Assembly: GCA_012934845.2 (NCBI GenBank)
Contig: WNNJ02002399.1
Span: 1 to 64,000 of the forward strand
Source: Pomphorhynchus laevis
Taxonomy: Eukaryota; Acanthocephala; Palaeacanthocephala; Echinorhynchida; Pomphorhynchidae
Direction: 5' to 3'
DNA: 64,000 nt
Shown here: one piece after another, positions 41,227 to 51,003 of the stretch
Numbering within the stretch: the first letter of the stretch is position 1
How the letters are laid out: each line of letters begins with the position of its first letter
Translations under genes and position numbers: made by a program
Notes under the pieces: model-generated
Seen by the model: only the letters and a program-made list of their open reading frames with translations
What the model was told of the DNA's origin: nothing
The model's database searches: none

Positions 41227-42240
41227 AGATTCGATTCACCGTTTTGCAGCCTGTAATGAAGTTCCGCCTTGATATCCTTCAATTTTGCCTGTCTTCGAGA
41301 GAAAGATCACGTAAAATTCGTATTTTGTTACCTTTAAGTCGATAACCACGGTCTAAAAGACACTTTGCTTGCTCTGCCGATCCTAACACAACCTTTAGCA
41401 ATCGTGATCTATCGTTTTTCTTACCCAACCTATAGAGCTGCCTTACTAAAATAGACGATGCGACCTCTTCCTCACCTTTTTCGAGCAAATTAGAAAAGAA
41501 CACACGTAAACCGGCAATATCATCATCAAGCCGCTCCTGTGCACTTGAGGCTGATGACTCATCTAAACCCCAAATAAGTATGTTACAGCCCCTATTTAAT
41601 GTATGATTGCGATCTGTGTGACTTTTATTATCAAAATACGTTTTTTTGCTGAAAGAATCGCTGCCGTCACCACCCTCATCCGGTTTGCTTCTTGCGTCTC
41701 GCCCTTGTTCCATCTCATTTGAACAAATACACTTGAAAGCTGAGTGAACATTATCTATATCGACGTCTGTATCATTGTGTGAAGCTCGTTCATCGGTGAC
41801 TCCAGTTATACCGATTTCATTGCGATAATCATTAATCACCGATATAGACGATACTTCGTAATTGTCCGATACCTTCAAAGCATCATTGTCCAGCGACACC
41901 GACGGCTCACCACTAACAACCGATATTGACGACGCACTATTGCCTTCAAATTTCTTACTCAACGTTTGCATCACGCGTGAATTTGGATGACCTTTTTTCC
42001 AGATACGGGATGAACTTGGTATTTCGCTATTTGTATTTTTAGTGTTCTGAACGTGAAACTCTTGAATGGGTATATCTTTATAGGTATCTGATTCGCCAGA
42101 ACTTTGTACTTCCCGATCGATGCAACTTTTTGAATATGTGTTCCTTTCCGAAGCATTTGTAGATATTTTCTCGTCACAATGGCCCTTCAAATGAATTAGC
42201 GAAGATGCGCAGCAGTACCCACAGTAAAATGATTTAAGAA
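41165..42240 (-). pseudogene. CR1-E ORF1, truncated start and one-base frameshift
   Basis: Open from 42190 (MKGHCDEKISTNASERN) to 41279. In-frame sequence upstream (FYCGYCCASSLIHLKGHC) is the end of a PHD-like finger, so the true start is missing. The middle is low-complexity and polar. The RRM-like part reads CNILIWGLDESSASSAQERL, ASSILVRQLYRLGKKNDRSR and GYRLKGNKIRILRDLS. The loss of one A near 41280 truncates the frame. The other frame continues with LKDIKAELHYRLQNGESNLC and IRNFRVVRWRPAVRW to a natural stop overlapping ORF2. Confidence 0.78.
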
Positions 42241-42250
42241 TTTTCTGAAA

Positions 42251-42384
42251 TTCTTAATAATCTTAAGAATTTTCGTTTGAATCGGCATTGCTCGAGATTG
42301 CGAATAGCAATTCTTTCCATATGCTTAGATAGGTGCTTGAATCGAGCATATTCTTCAGCCTACAAACTCTCGTCACTCCTAAAC
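42251..42384. other. No gene recognised
   Basis: Short spacer between CR1-E and the AT microsatellite. A minus-strand frame gives KHMERIAIRNLEQCRFKRK, which I do not recognise. Confidence 0.3.
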
Positions 42385-42502
42385 GTTATTATTATTATTA
42401 TTATTATAATATTATAATAATATTTAAATAATATTATAATATTAATAATATTTATTATAATATAATATAATATTATTATATTATATTATAATATAATAAT
42501 AT
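42385..42502. repeat. ATT/AT microsatellite, about 118 bp
   Basis: (TTA)7-like sequence degenerates into mixed TATAATATT repeats. It ends exactly where the 5'-truncated RLE-A fragment C4 begins. Confidence 0.85.
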
Positions 42503-43012
42503 TTCGAGCGCATATCTACATCTCGCGCTCATGATGCACGTTTGGATATCGCCTGCTGTGGTTTTTATGGAAGTCGTTCGGAGCGAACTTTATTTGATAC
42601 TTGCGTTTTTAACGTTTTCGCTCCGTCCAACCTTTCGAAATCCGCTGGGGCTGCTTTTACATATCACGAAACACGTAAATTCGCTAAGTATCAAGAGAGA
42701 GTAACTGCCATAGAGAGGGCGAATTTCGCACCTATCGTGTTATCATGTTTCGGTGGATCAGTAAAATCATCTGCACAATTAATTCAGAGAATTGCACAGA
42801 AGATGGCAATAAAAAACAATCATTCCTACTCAGAAGAATTGACAAAATTACGGTCAAAGATTGGAATTCAGTTGGCTCGTTCAATTTCGATGTGTATTCG
42901 CGGTCCTCGTTCTGCTCGACATCGACCTGCAAACTCAATGAACTGAAATTTATAGTATAACTATATTTGTTTGTTTTTTTTCAAAAAAAATTCAATTATT
43001 TAAAAAAAAAAA
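42503..43012 (+). pseudogene. RLE-A fragment C4, endonuclease C-terminus
   Basis: The frame runs from about 42503 (ERISTSRAHDARLDIACCGF) to the stop at 42946. Core: YGSRSERTLFDTCVFNVFAP, YHETRKFAKYQERVTAIERA, FAPIVLSCFGGS, and the arginine-rich end SMCIRGPRSARHRPAN. The endonuclease segment is intact but RT and knuckle are missing, a 5' truncation typical of target-primed insertion. The 3' UTR is short and ends in oligo(A) followed by (TTA)n at 43013-43027. Confidence 0.82.
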
Positions 43013-43027
43013 ATTATTATTATTATT
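43013..43027. repeat. (TTA)n tract after the C4 A-tail
   Basis: Five TTA units follow A12 at the 3' end of C4. Confidence 0.85.
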
Positions 43028-43043
43028 TCGACAAACAGACGAG

Positions 43044-43530
43044 GTTTGTCGAATGGTGGACGCTCGGAGCGAGCTTTCTTCGACATTTGCGTTTTTAACG
43101 TGTTCGCTCCGTCAAATCTTACCAGGGAAACCACACCAAGCTTCGAGTATCACGAACAACGGAAATGCTCGAAATACCAAGAACGGGTGGATATTATAGA
43201 ACGCGCAAATTTCGCCCCTATTGTATATTCAAGTTTAGGAGGTGAGAGCAAATCGGCATCTACAATGATAAAAAGATTATCCAGAAAACTGGCCGTCAAG
43301 AAGGAATCTATCTACGCACAAGAATTGACTCGGATACGGGAGAAGATAAGCCTGCAACATGCAAGATGCATTTCAATGTGCATTCGCGGTCCCAGATCAG
43401 CAAGAAACCGACCTGCGAACTATCACACTGTAGAGTGGTGATATAATTGTAATATAATTGTATTGATGATATTATTATTGTAGAGATAATGTCGTTGGAA
43501 ATAAATAAACATTTTGTTGTCGAAAAAAAA
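43044..43530 (+). mobile_element. RLE-A fragment C5, 487 bp with 13-bp target duplication
   Basis: ACAAACAGACGAG is present at 43031-43043 and 43531-43543, exactly 500 bp apart, bracketing the insert. Coding part to 43441: GGRSERAFFDICVFNVFAPS, YHEQRKCSKYQERVDIIERA, FAPIVYSSLGGES and SMCIRGPRSARNRPAN. The 3' UTR (43442-43521) ends in A9. It is closely related to C4. The insert starts within the endonuclease domain, so it was born 5'-truncated. Confidence 0.88.
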
Positions 43531-43559
43531 ACAAACAGACGAGCAAAGCTCACAGTTGC

Positions 43560-44463
43560 ACTGTTAAAAAAAGAAAAGGAAAAGTAAAGAAAAAAAAAGA
43601 CTCACAAACAAAAGTCACAAAAGTTTATGTTTGAATGCTGAAACCGATCTTGAGTTGACAATTTCTTCACTTAATCGGTTCCACTTACCTACTATTCGGT
43701 GTCCAAATTGTACAGTTTTAGAGCGTATAACTCGGCGATGGGCTAAAGTAAAATTGTGTCCACGCAAAGCCCGACTTTTCCGAACAGTCATCAATTCTCT
43801 TAAGACGTGATTTCCCTTGTGTAAAGCTTCCCATGTTGAACACATATCTCGCCGAAACCGAAGGTCGCTTATAGAAACCATACCAAGTTTTTTTAGCCTT
43901 TCATTATAAGGTAAGGCTTTAACTGAATTTACGAGCTTTGTTGCCCGGCGCAGCACATTTTCAATTCTACTTTTCTCGTATACTGTTCTTGGGAACGAAC
44001 ATTGTGATGCATAGGTAAGATGACTGATCACAAATGCGTTGGCGAGTGCTCTAAATGAAACTGGACTCAACACACTAAAAGTTCTACGAATCATCCCAAC
44101 CATTCGATTTGCTTTCGAGCAAGCCAACTCAGTATTCCAACTAGTCGAAAAATCATTCGCAACTACTATTCCAAGGTCGCTAAGACGAGTTACTACTTTA
44201 ATGTTCTGATCCTCAAGATGATAAGTTGGATACACACTATGACTGCGTGATTGTAAACGCATACATGCACACTTTGATATATTCAGTGACAGACCATTCA
44301 TATAAGCCCAGTTGGAAATGCTGTCGATATCCGATTGAACTAGCACCGTGTCCGAATCTGACCGGATAGCCTGCCAAATTTTTAGGTCGTCTGCATATAA
44401 AAGAGAGTGTGAGTTCAAAATGGAAGGAAGGTCATTTAATAAATGGAAGGAAGGATCTTCCAT
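43560..44463 (-). pseudogene. CR1-F ORF2, RT catalytic box to C-terminus (5'-truncated)
   Basis: The 282-aa frame (44463-43615) starts just before the catalytic box, SHSLLYADDLKIWQAI, and runs through ISNWAYMNGLSLNISKCACM, the thumb/connector region, LRRATKLVNSVKALPYNERL, SRALRGHNFTLAHRRV and a C-terminal GKWNRLSEEIVNSRSVSAF. It is similar in layout to CR1-E but clearly another subfamily. The truncated 5' edge coincides with a perfect foldback at 44435-44471. Confidence 0.82.
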
Positions 44464-44471
44464 TTATTAAA
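44435..44471. repeat. Perfect 15-bp inverted repeat at the CR1-F 5' junction
   Basis: TTTAATAAATGGAAG (44435-44449), spacer GAAGGAT, CTTCCATTTATTAAA (44457-44471). The repeat overlaps the point where CR1-F similarity ends and PLE 3' sequence begins. Confidence 0.85.
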
Positions 44472-45370
44472 TAAATATAGTAGAAATAAGAAACATAGAA
44501 AGATCTATTGTTTATTTATCGAACGTTTCGACCGATTTTACGGTCTTCTTCGGCTATCTAAAACACAAACATACAAATCTTCAACATTAACAGCAGAAGT
44601 TAGCAAACAAAGGTAAGCAAAATATCAACGACTTATATTGTATTGTTTGTATGACGCCATCTGTATATGTTTTGTTCAGTGATAGCATTGATCTCTATAT
44701 CTGTTCCAAGTTTGCCAATCCAAAATGTTCCTTTTGCTTCCTACAACGATCGTACTCTAATCTTGTTATTATCTGATACTGTACTGCCTCGTGTACGTTA
44801 CATTTCAGTGTGTGATTGATTAAACCATCAGCATTTATTTTTTTCTTCACATGATATCGCCTTCTTGTCATCCGATATTTTAAGGCATGTTTAGTTTCAC
44901 CTATATGTTGTACACCACACTCACAAGTCGCTAAATATACAACACCTTTTGATTTACAGTTGTTCACTGTTTTTAGTTTGTAATGACGATTTGTCAATGT
45001 GCTCCTTATCTCATTACTCTCATTAATCGTTTTGCAGCATTTACACATCTTGTAATTGCACATTTTGCTACCACCCTTCTCTCGATCTCGATTCATACTT
45101 AAGTGGCTTTTAACGAGGTGTTATGCTATTGTGTTTGGTGAGCGAACTACTATGCTGGGTGTTTCAAACAATGAATTATAGGTCGCATGCGACCTTATCA
45201 TTCCATCAGACAAATTTCTCCTTCTAAAATATTTTTTATAAGACTGAGCTGGATAAAGGGAAGCTATGCTTGCCCTATCCTTACCCAGTTGGAACCTATA
45301 CCTAGTGCTCCAATATTCATTCGAAAGAGGTAGTCTGGCAGAAACAAAGAGATTGAGGAGACGGAGCATA
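44472..45370 (-). mobile_element. Penelope-like element with C-terminal GIY-YIG, 3' part (broken)
   Basis: Minus strand: 45369-45121 reads a pre-endonuclease segment with YKKYFRRRNLSDGMIRSHAT and SLFETPSIVVRSPNTIA. 45096-44695 reads a Cys motif (MCNYKMCKCCKTI) followed by the endonuclease core GVVYLATCECGVQHIGETKH and ALKYRMTRRRYHVKKK, with a late Glu segment KQKEHFGLANLEQI. Having the endonuclease after the upstream domain is the canonical Penelope order, unlike the Naiad copies. The 3' region at 44518-44556 holds a hammerhead-like motif. It is a truncated fossil. Confidence 0.72.
44518..44556 (-). ncRNA. Hammerhead-ribozyme-like motif in the PLE 3' region
   Basis: Minus-strand reading: CCGAAGA, then GACCG TAAAAT CGGTC as a perfect stem II, then GAAAC. 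The hammerhead core is CUGANGA, stem II, GAAA. Here the first element differs by one base (C for U) and the rest fits. PLEs are known to carry hammerhead motifs. The remaining stem and cleavage site are not resolved, and the one core change may inactivate it. Confidence 0.45.
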
Positions 45371-45903
45371 TATGCTAAGGTCTTGAGTTTTGTTAGAGTG
45401 GGATTGTAAATGACCTTTGTAGGTAGTCGAAAGCACCGCGGTAGCTTGTCAAGAGAGGTTTAAATTAAATTCTTTTAGACTTTCATTACCAATTATGGGG
45501 AAGCGTTTGATATCTGCCTGAAAGAAAGCCACTCTAATAGGATCAAAGTGGAATCTCCTTCGAAGAAGCGTATCCTCTTCTATCCGATAACGAATCAAGT
45601 CATGAGATGTGGACGGGTATTGTCGGGATGCTCCGTGCAGTGAGGTTTCAACAATTACCTCTCATGGATCAGTAATAAGTCGAGGAGTGAATTTGTTGAT
45701 GTGCAATGAAACTAGAGGACGGCGGTTTGTGGATAAGATTACCGTTTCTGGCTCTGCGGAGTGCTGCGTTAATCCAACGACCAGTTATGTCGTTGAAATA
45801 AGTGTAAAAAATAATAATTATTAAATAATTATTAATTATTATTTTAATTTTTAATCATTTTATTTTATTAATAATTATTATTTTATAATAATTATTAAAA
45901 AAA
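45371..45903. other. Unassigned; possible minus-strand PLE coding remnant
   Basis: The minus strand at about 45608-45445 gives an open stretch of about 55 codons with HDLIRYRIEEDTLLRRRFHF and VAFFQADIKRFPIIGNESL. It lies immediately upstream of the PLE fragment on the same strand but I do not recognise it. From 45808 to 45900 the DNA is almost pure A/T. Confidence 0.3.
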
Positions 45904-45926
45904 GTGTAAGGACTACGTCCTTACAC
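45904..45926. repeat. Perfect 10-bp hairpin
   Basis: GTGTAAGGAC TAC GTCCTTACAC, next to a long A/T tract. It could be the end of a small inverted-repeat element; no partner end was found. Confidence 0.75.
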
Positions 45927-46387
45927 CTGCGTCCAGAGAACAGGACGTTTAAATACTAAACCCATAATCTTTTCTTCCATTTCAAATATATATTATTACA
46001 GGAACGAAGAAGCAGAGAATATCCTTTATTTGATAAAAATTCTATATTTCGATAGCTCCTGCTATCAACATCAGGATTACAAAAAAAGTTTCACAATTTG
46101 TTTCCCTCGTGTTTCCAACATTTATACAAAAATACAAGCATTGATGTGCCCCGCATTTCTACTTAAAAGAAACAGAAAATACCGAGAAACAAAACAATCA
46201 TACATTAAAATTTTACACACATTTTAAAAACAAACAAAAAGAAAGAAAAAAAAACAGAATCATAAAACAAAATAAAATTAAAATCATAACATAAGTGACA
46301 AAAAATACGAATTTAATAATTAAAATAATGTAAAACTAGAGTAATAAATTATAATTTAATCTAAACCAGAACAAAATAATAATACAA
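45927..46387. other. No gene recognised
   Basis: A/T-rich sequence with A-rich runs on the + strand. It may be the 3' region of the PLE fragment that follows. Confidence 0.35.
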
Positions 46388-46872
46388 TTAGAAAAAACAA
46401 ACGAATTGAAAAATTAAAATAATGTAATATTTGAATAAGTAATTATAATTTAATTTAAGGTTATAATCGGATTTATTATTAAGTATTAAATTAGGTTCTA
46501 TTTTAATAAAATACGCTTCTTGAATAATGCGAGATAACAAGTTACTTTCAAATGATAAAATAGATGTATTTTCAAAATCAACGGAATGATTCAAACTCAG
46601 AAAATGCTGAGCAACAGCACTAGAAATGGTCCCTTTACGTACATTATAATTATGTGTTTTAATACGCTTAACCAAATCTTGACCAGTTTGACCAACATAT
46701 ACCTGTTCGCATTCTTTACAAGGTATTTTATAAACAATGACATCTTTGCTAAAATCTGGTTTACGCTTAAAAATGTTGTGAAGTTTAGGTAATTTTCTGT
46801 TAAAAATGTGCACTTTGTTAATACAACTTTTTTTATGTTTTTGTTAATAAACTTTAAAAAAACGAATTCCAC
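46388..46872 (-). pseudogene. GIY-YIG endonuclease domain of a Penelope-like element
   Basis: The 141-aa frame (46813-46388) reads VIVYKIPCKECEQVYVGQTG, then LVKRIKTHNYNVRKGT, AVAQHFLSLNHSVDFEN and a late RIIQEAYFIKIEPNLILNN with the conserved Glu-Ala region. All core elements of a GIY-YIG domain are visible (the usual GIY triplet reads IVY, then YVG, Arg, Glu). The upstream part to about 46980 may continue in another frame. No RT is attached. It is a different subfamily from the 44.5-45.4 kb fragment. The terminal hydrophobic Tyr/Phe-rich tail is probably read-through of AT-rich 3' sequence. Confidence 0.68.
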
Positions 46873-46980
46873 TTGTTACTAACAAAAGGTATTTTCCTAT
46901 ATAATGTAATCTTTTTTCAGGACTAAAAACTTTATTTTTATGCGCTAAAGATTCAAATTTAGCTTTCTTAATATTTTAAT

Positions 46981-47883
46981 AAAAATAATCTTGTATATCC
47001 CCTGATCCTCATTACTTTAAATGCTAAAATTTGTTAGTTATAATGCAAATTTGCATATAACCAGTTTTGAACAGCAATTCTTGTAATGTCTTTTTTCCTG
47101 ATGATAGTAGTTTCCATCAAAAATTGTACCTTAAATAAATAATCTCTTTTCACTATCATAATTGTAAATATCCTTAAATGAGTGAACAATCAATTTATAA
47201 TTCAATATTTTATGTATTCCACTCCCACATTAGTTAGCCGTTTTCATTAGTTTCCGTAAAGCATCAATTCTTAGTTTATTACAAATGCTGAGATACAATT
47301 ATCACAAGTCCAAAGATGTCATGATTGTGTGTAACGGTTAATTATTTTTTCTAATTTATCGACTTACTTAACAAATCATCTATACTATATATGCACGTGC
47401 TTACAATGCTCAATTGTTCTTTTAATTAATGATGTAAAACTTTTGATAAAAAATACGTCGTCTCACAATTTGATCCTATTGATCGGCCCAAACACACAAC
47501 AATCGATTTATGCACCATCGGCAACATAAAATTTACAAAGAACTGGATTTTAGACCATGATATTTATCATTATGGTTAAATACATTTGAGATATCAATGG
47601 CAAATTCTCGGTATTCTGCTTGAAAGTGTCTTCTCATAATTAAACATACGTAGGAATTTTAATTGTAAAATAGTACATCTATCATGCAGTCTATTTCGTA
47701 ATGCTTTTAGCTAGATAGACTACTTTTTGGCAGTACTGAAGAAACTCTACATGTGCTCGTTGTCTAGTTTGTCTTTGATACTGGAAGTTAGTAGATGTCG
47801 AAAGTATAATAATTCATGATTATTTAACATGAAAAAATTAATGAATTAATTCAGAATAAATAAAAGATTAAATAAAATAATAA
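46981..47883. other. No gene recognised
   Basis: About 900 bp of AT-rich sequence in which I see no frame, repeat or RNA signature. Confidence 0.4.
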
Positions 47884-48069
47884 TCAATAATAATTAATGA
47901 AGAGTGGTCCCGCTTCATCATCGGGTGCCCCAACGTCTTTCGACAACGCGATCTTGTGGCTTTGACGTGTGCTTACAGAGAAGTCAATAGAGAGTGCATG
48001 CTCGAGGTTTGAACCCCGTACATAGAGTTTGCAATGCACACGTCTCCACCATTTGGCCACGCGGGGCAA
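47884..48069 (-). mobile_element. tRNA-derived SINE with ATT-type tail
   Basis: Read on the minus strand the element begins GCCCCGCGTGGCC. It has an A-box-like TGGCCAAATGGTGG and a B-box-like GGGGTTCAAACC about 44 bases downstream, as in tRNA genes. It continues with an unrelated body to about 47895 and ends in ATTAATTATTATTGATTATT. Pol III boxes at the head plus a simple-repeat tail is SINE architecture. Its tail type matches those of nearby LINE insertions, suggesting a LINE partner. The T stem is imperfect, so it is not a functional tRNA. Confidence 0.62.
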
Positions 48070-48084
48070 TAATAATTAATAATA

Positions 48085-49364
48085 ATAATGCAGCGTTTTT
48101 ATTTTCCCGTTAACGCCTGTCGGCTTCGGGTAACACAAAAGCCCTTAAACAGAAACAGTAGCATAGTAACAGAAACAGTAGCATAGTAATCAACATAATC
48201 AAACAAAATAAATAAAGTGAGGTAGCCACATTGCGTATAAAAACTGTAATGTTAGTACATGAAATGCATAAGCTAATCACAAGTACAACTGACCCTTGTC
48301 AATAAGTTTTAATGGCAAAGAGGATAAGTATGGACACTTAAAAACATGTAGCAGAGAAGAGCAAGATAATGAGCAAAATCGACAATAACAGCTGGAAGTG
48401 CGAGAGTGGAAAGGAAGCCGAATAATGCAAAATTTTGAATGATAGCCATCTAATGATAGACGCCAGATAAGCGGACGTTTGTGATAGTTTGGGTTCCTCC
48501 AAGTTGATTGTGTGTAAACAGGGGAACATAATATATCAGGATCTAATCTACTGACTTTGGAATCAAAGAGATATCGGTTTTCTAAATAAGCATCTGTCGA
48601 GTCAAGATGTAAATCATTTAATATTTTTACTGACAAGGGTGTTGATCTACTAAGGACGGCCACAGCCGTAGAGGAAGCTTTGGGCGAGACCCCTACCACT
48701 CGCTTTAGGAATCGCCAGAAACATTTGTCAATTATCTGAAAATCCGTTGGTAACAAATCGGTCCAGAAACATTTAATTCCATAACTCAAAATAGGTAGCA
48801 GCATTATGTTAAAGTAACTAACCGCACCCTCAAACGAAAGTAATCCAAGTTTAGAAGCAGCATTCGTAGATTTCAATACTTTTGCAGATTGTTTCAATAG
48901 ATGCGCTTTGAATGACCATCGCGAGCTAAGCAAAAATCCAAGATACTTATATGTTGGCACGAACTCTAAAATATTGTCCTTGATATACAGCACGTCATCA
49001 CGACGACAAGGTCCACCTTTTCTGAATTTAATAATTTTGGATTTTTCTGTATTAATAATGATTCCATTAGTTTCGCAATAATTTAACAGAGCTGAAATCG
49101 CCAATTGAGCGTTATCCTTATTTAATGTTATCAAGGCTAAATCATCCGCATACAATATAGTTGTAACATCTGATACTGATGAACGAATAAAATTTGGAAG
49201 GTCCAACAAAAAAAAGAGAATAATAACGGGCTAAGCGGATCTCCCTGTTGTACTCCACGACTGGTGGTAAATACTTCGGAGTAATTCATGCCGTCAAAAA
49301 TTCGTAATGAACTAGGCGCTAGGATCCTTTCGAGAAGTAATAGAAAATCACCATGAACATTCAC
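48085..49364 (-). pseudogene. R1/LOA/Ingi-type LINE, RT to C-terminus (5'-truncated, one frameshift)
   Basis: The first piece (49364-49137) contains TTSRGVQQGDPLSPLLF. A one-base slip in a T-run shifts to the 310-aa frame 49209-48277, which reads VTTILYADDLALITLNKDNA (YADD), NGIIINTEKSKIIKFRKGG, VPTYKYLGFLLSSRWSF and a C-terminal connector ending with a Cys-rich SSCYCRFCSLSC. GVQQGDPLSP and FRKGG distinguish this family from the CR1 elements. The 3' UTR (48276-48090) contains two copies of a 20-bp repeat (near 48150-48190) and a GTTACCCGAAGCC...GTTAACGGG foldback. It ends in (ATT)n. Confidence 0.7.
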
Positions 49365-49369
49365 TTCTT

Positions 49370-51003
49370 TATATTATTATTAATAATTTTTTTTAAATAC
49401 ACAATTTTTTTTCACAAAGATTACATCACAAGAAAAAACAAATGATCAATAGTCTCGATACAGAAAGGTTTTCGTAATGTTATGCATTCTCGGTCTGTCG
49501 TGATGCACGCAGACATGCAGAAGCCATTTTCCCGGAAATGACACTGAATTTTGTTCGTAACCAACTTATTGATGATGGATAGTCCGTGCCACGTTTTTGT
49601 CCTAGTTTCTTCGCGATTTTTTGTATACACGTATTTGCCACGGGTCCTGTTGCGCCTGATGTAGCCCATATGATTGGACAAAAACCTCCATTTTCTATTT
49701 CTATGACTCTTTCATCGTATTTTGCCCGCTTTCTCTCCTCGTGAAACCGAAACGTTTGCTCTGTTGATTTATGAAGGTAGGCAGGAGCATGATTGTTAAA
49801 GACACAGACATCAAAGAATGTCCTCTCGAGCCGTCCCCCGAATAAACCGTTGCAAACAATGTCTAAGCGTGCTTCCCGTTCTCTGGTCGTTGTAATTCTT
49901 TGAAAGCTAGTGTTGTTATTTACCGGTGTGAGAATTGGTTCAGTGTGAACATTGACGCAAACTTCCTTCAACACATTCGCTAGACAATCGCGTAGTTCAT
50001 TGTGTCGAATAAAGTTCATTAATCCTCTCTTGCATGATAATGCATGCGTCGTAGTATTTATCTCTTTGCAAATACAAAATTTCGGGAGATTTGTCGGCGT
50101 TAGTCCGTAACGAACTGAAAGTGCATCTCGAAATTCGCATGTTGACATGTGAAATCCCTGAGACGCAAGTGGCCTGCAGGTTAGTCAGTTCGAAGCTCCT
50201 TTTTGTGAAGCGAATTGAATTGCTTGCTGTAATTCCTGAGACATGTCCCTTTCGAAGTTTATGCGCATATCATCGTAAGATTTGTCTCGAATATCTCGTA
50301 TTTCCCTTACTTTGTCCACCATTAATGATCTCAAGTTTTGCATCGTGTTAAAATCGTTGAGACTACTTGACAGTAGTCTTGAAGACATATATTGATGTTT
50401 AGCCTCTTGGATTAGATCTATTATGCCTAGACCACCTTTTCTTGCTGGCAGCGAACACACGTCTTTTATGATATTCTCCAGATCTCTATCAAACAAAGCG
50501 CTGAGCAATTTTGTTTTTATTGTTGTTCCAAGAGGCTCTAGCCATTTGCATTCACACTGAACATTGCGAAATAAATGAATCCATTTCATTTGTGTGCTTA
50601 TACAGTATGCTGCCTTAACAGATTGTGCATCCACCTCGGCTAAGGATGCCATAGAATCGACCAGTTGTGCCCATTCGCTTATTTTTTGTGCACAGAAATT
50701 CTCTACAAATTTCTTTGTTCCGATTGGCGAGCCAAGTATGACTATCCCATCGTTATTAATCGACATGTTTTCACCTGCAAAAATTGAGTTTGCATGTGAA
50801 TTAAATTCAGTGTAGATTAATAGTTTGGACTTTCGCGGGTTGACAATATATTCATAGTCAGGACCTACTTTGTGTAGCAATTTCCAAACAGTCTGGATGT
50901 CACTTAAAGTACCAACAAAAGTCGAGTCATCGGCGTACCAATATTGTCTGATACCTGGTACTTGATCCTCAATACGGGCGATAAGCAGAAGTGATAAGAC
51001 CGC
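49370..51003 (-). pseudogene. RLE-A retrotransposon C6 (5'-truncated at the RT box, one nonsense codon)
   Basis: The coding region enters at about 51003 (FAVLSLLLIARIEDQVPG), directly after an (ATT)n tract. It includes QYWYADDSTFVGT and runs as one frame to 49480. A single TGA replaces the Trp of the GASNWL motif at about 50180. After it come FCICKEINTTTHALSCKRG (knuckle), AEARLD-type core REREARLDIVCNGLFGG, FFDVCVFNNHAPA, HEERKRAKYDERVIEIE and the end GKMASACLRASRQ. The 3' UTR (49479-49385) is A/T-rich and ends in oligo(A) plus (AAT)n. This protein was intact until recently. Confidence 0.85.

Larger units (their letters stand above)
38176..42250 (-). mobile_element. CR1-E LINE, nearly full length
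   Basis: Minus-strand element with ORF1 (42240-41165, one frameshift), an intact ORF2 (41226-38260) and a 3' UTR with the words GGCTTAAAGCC and AGCC...GGCT (38217-38236). The tail is (TAA)n-like at 38178-38205. The 5' side is truncated inside the ORF1 PHD-like finger at about 42245. Confidence 0.85.
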
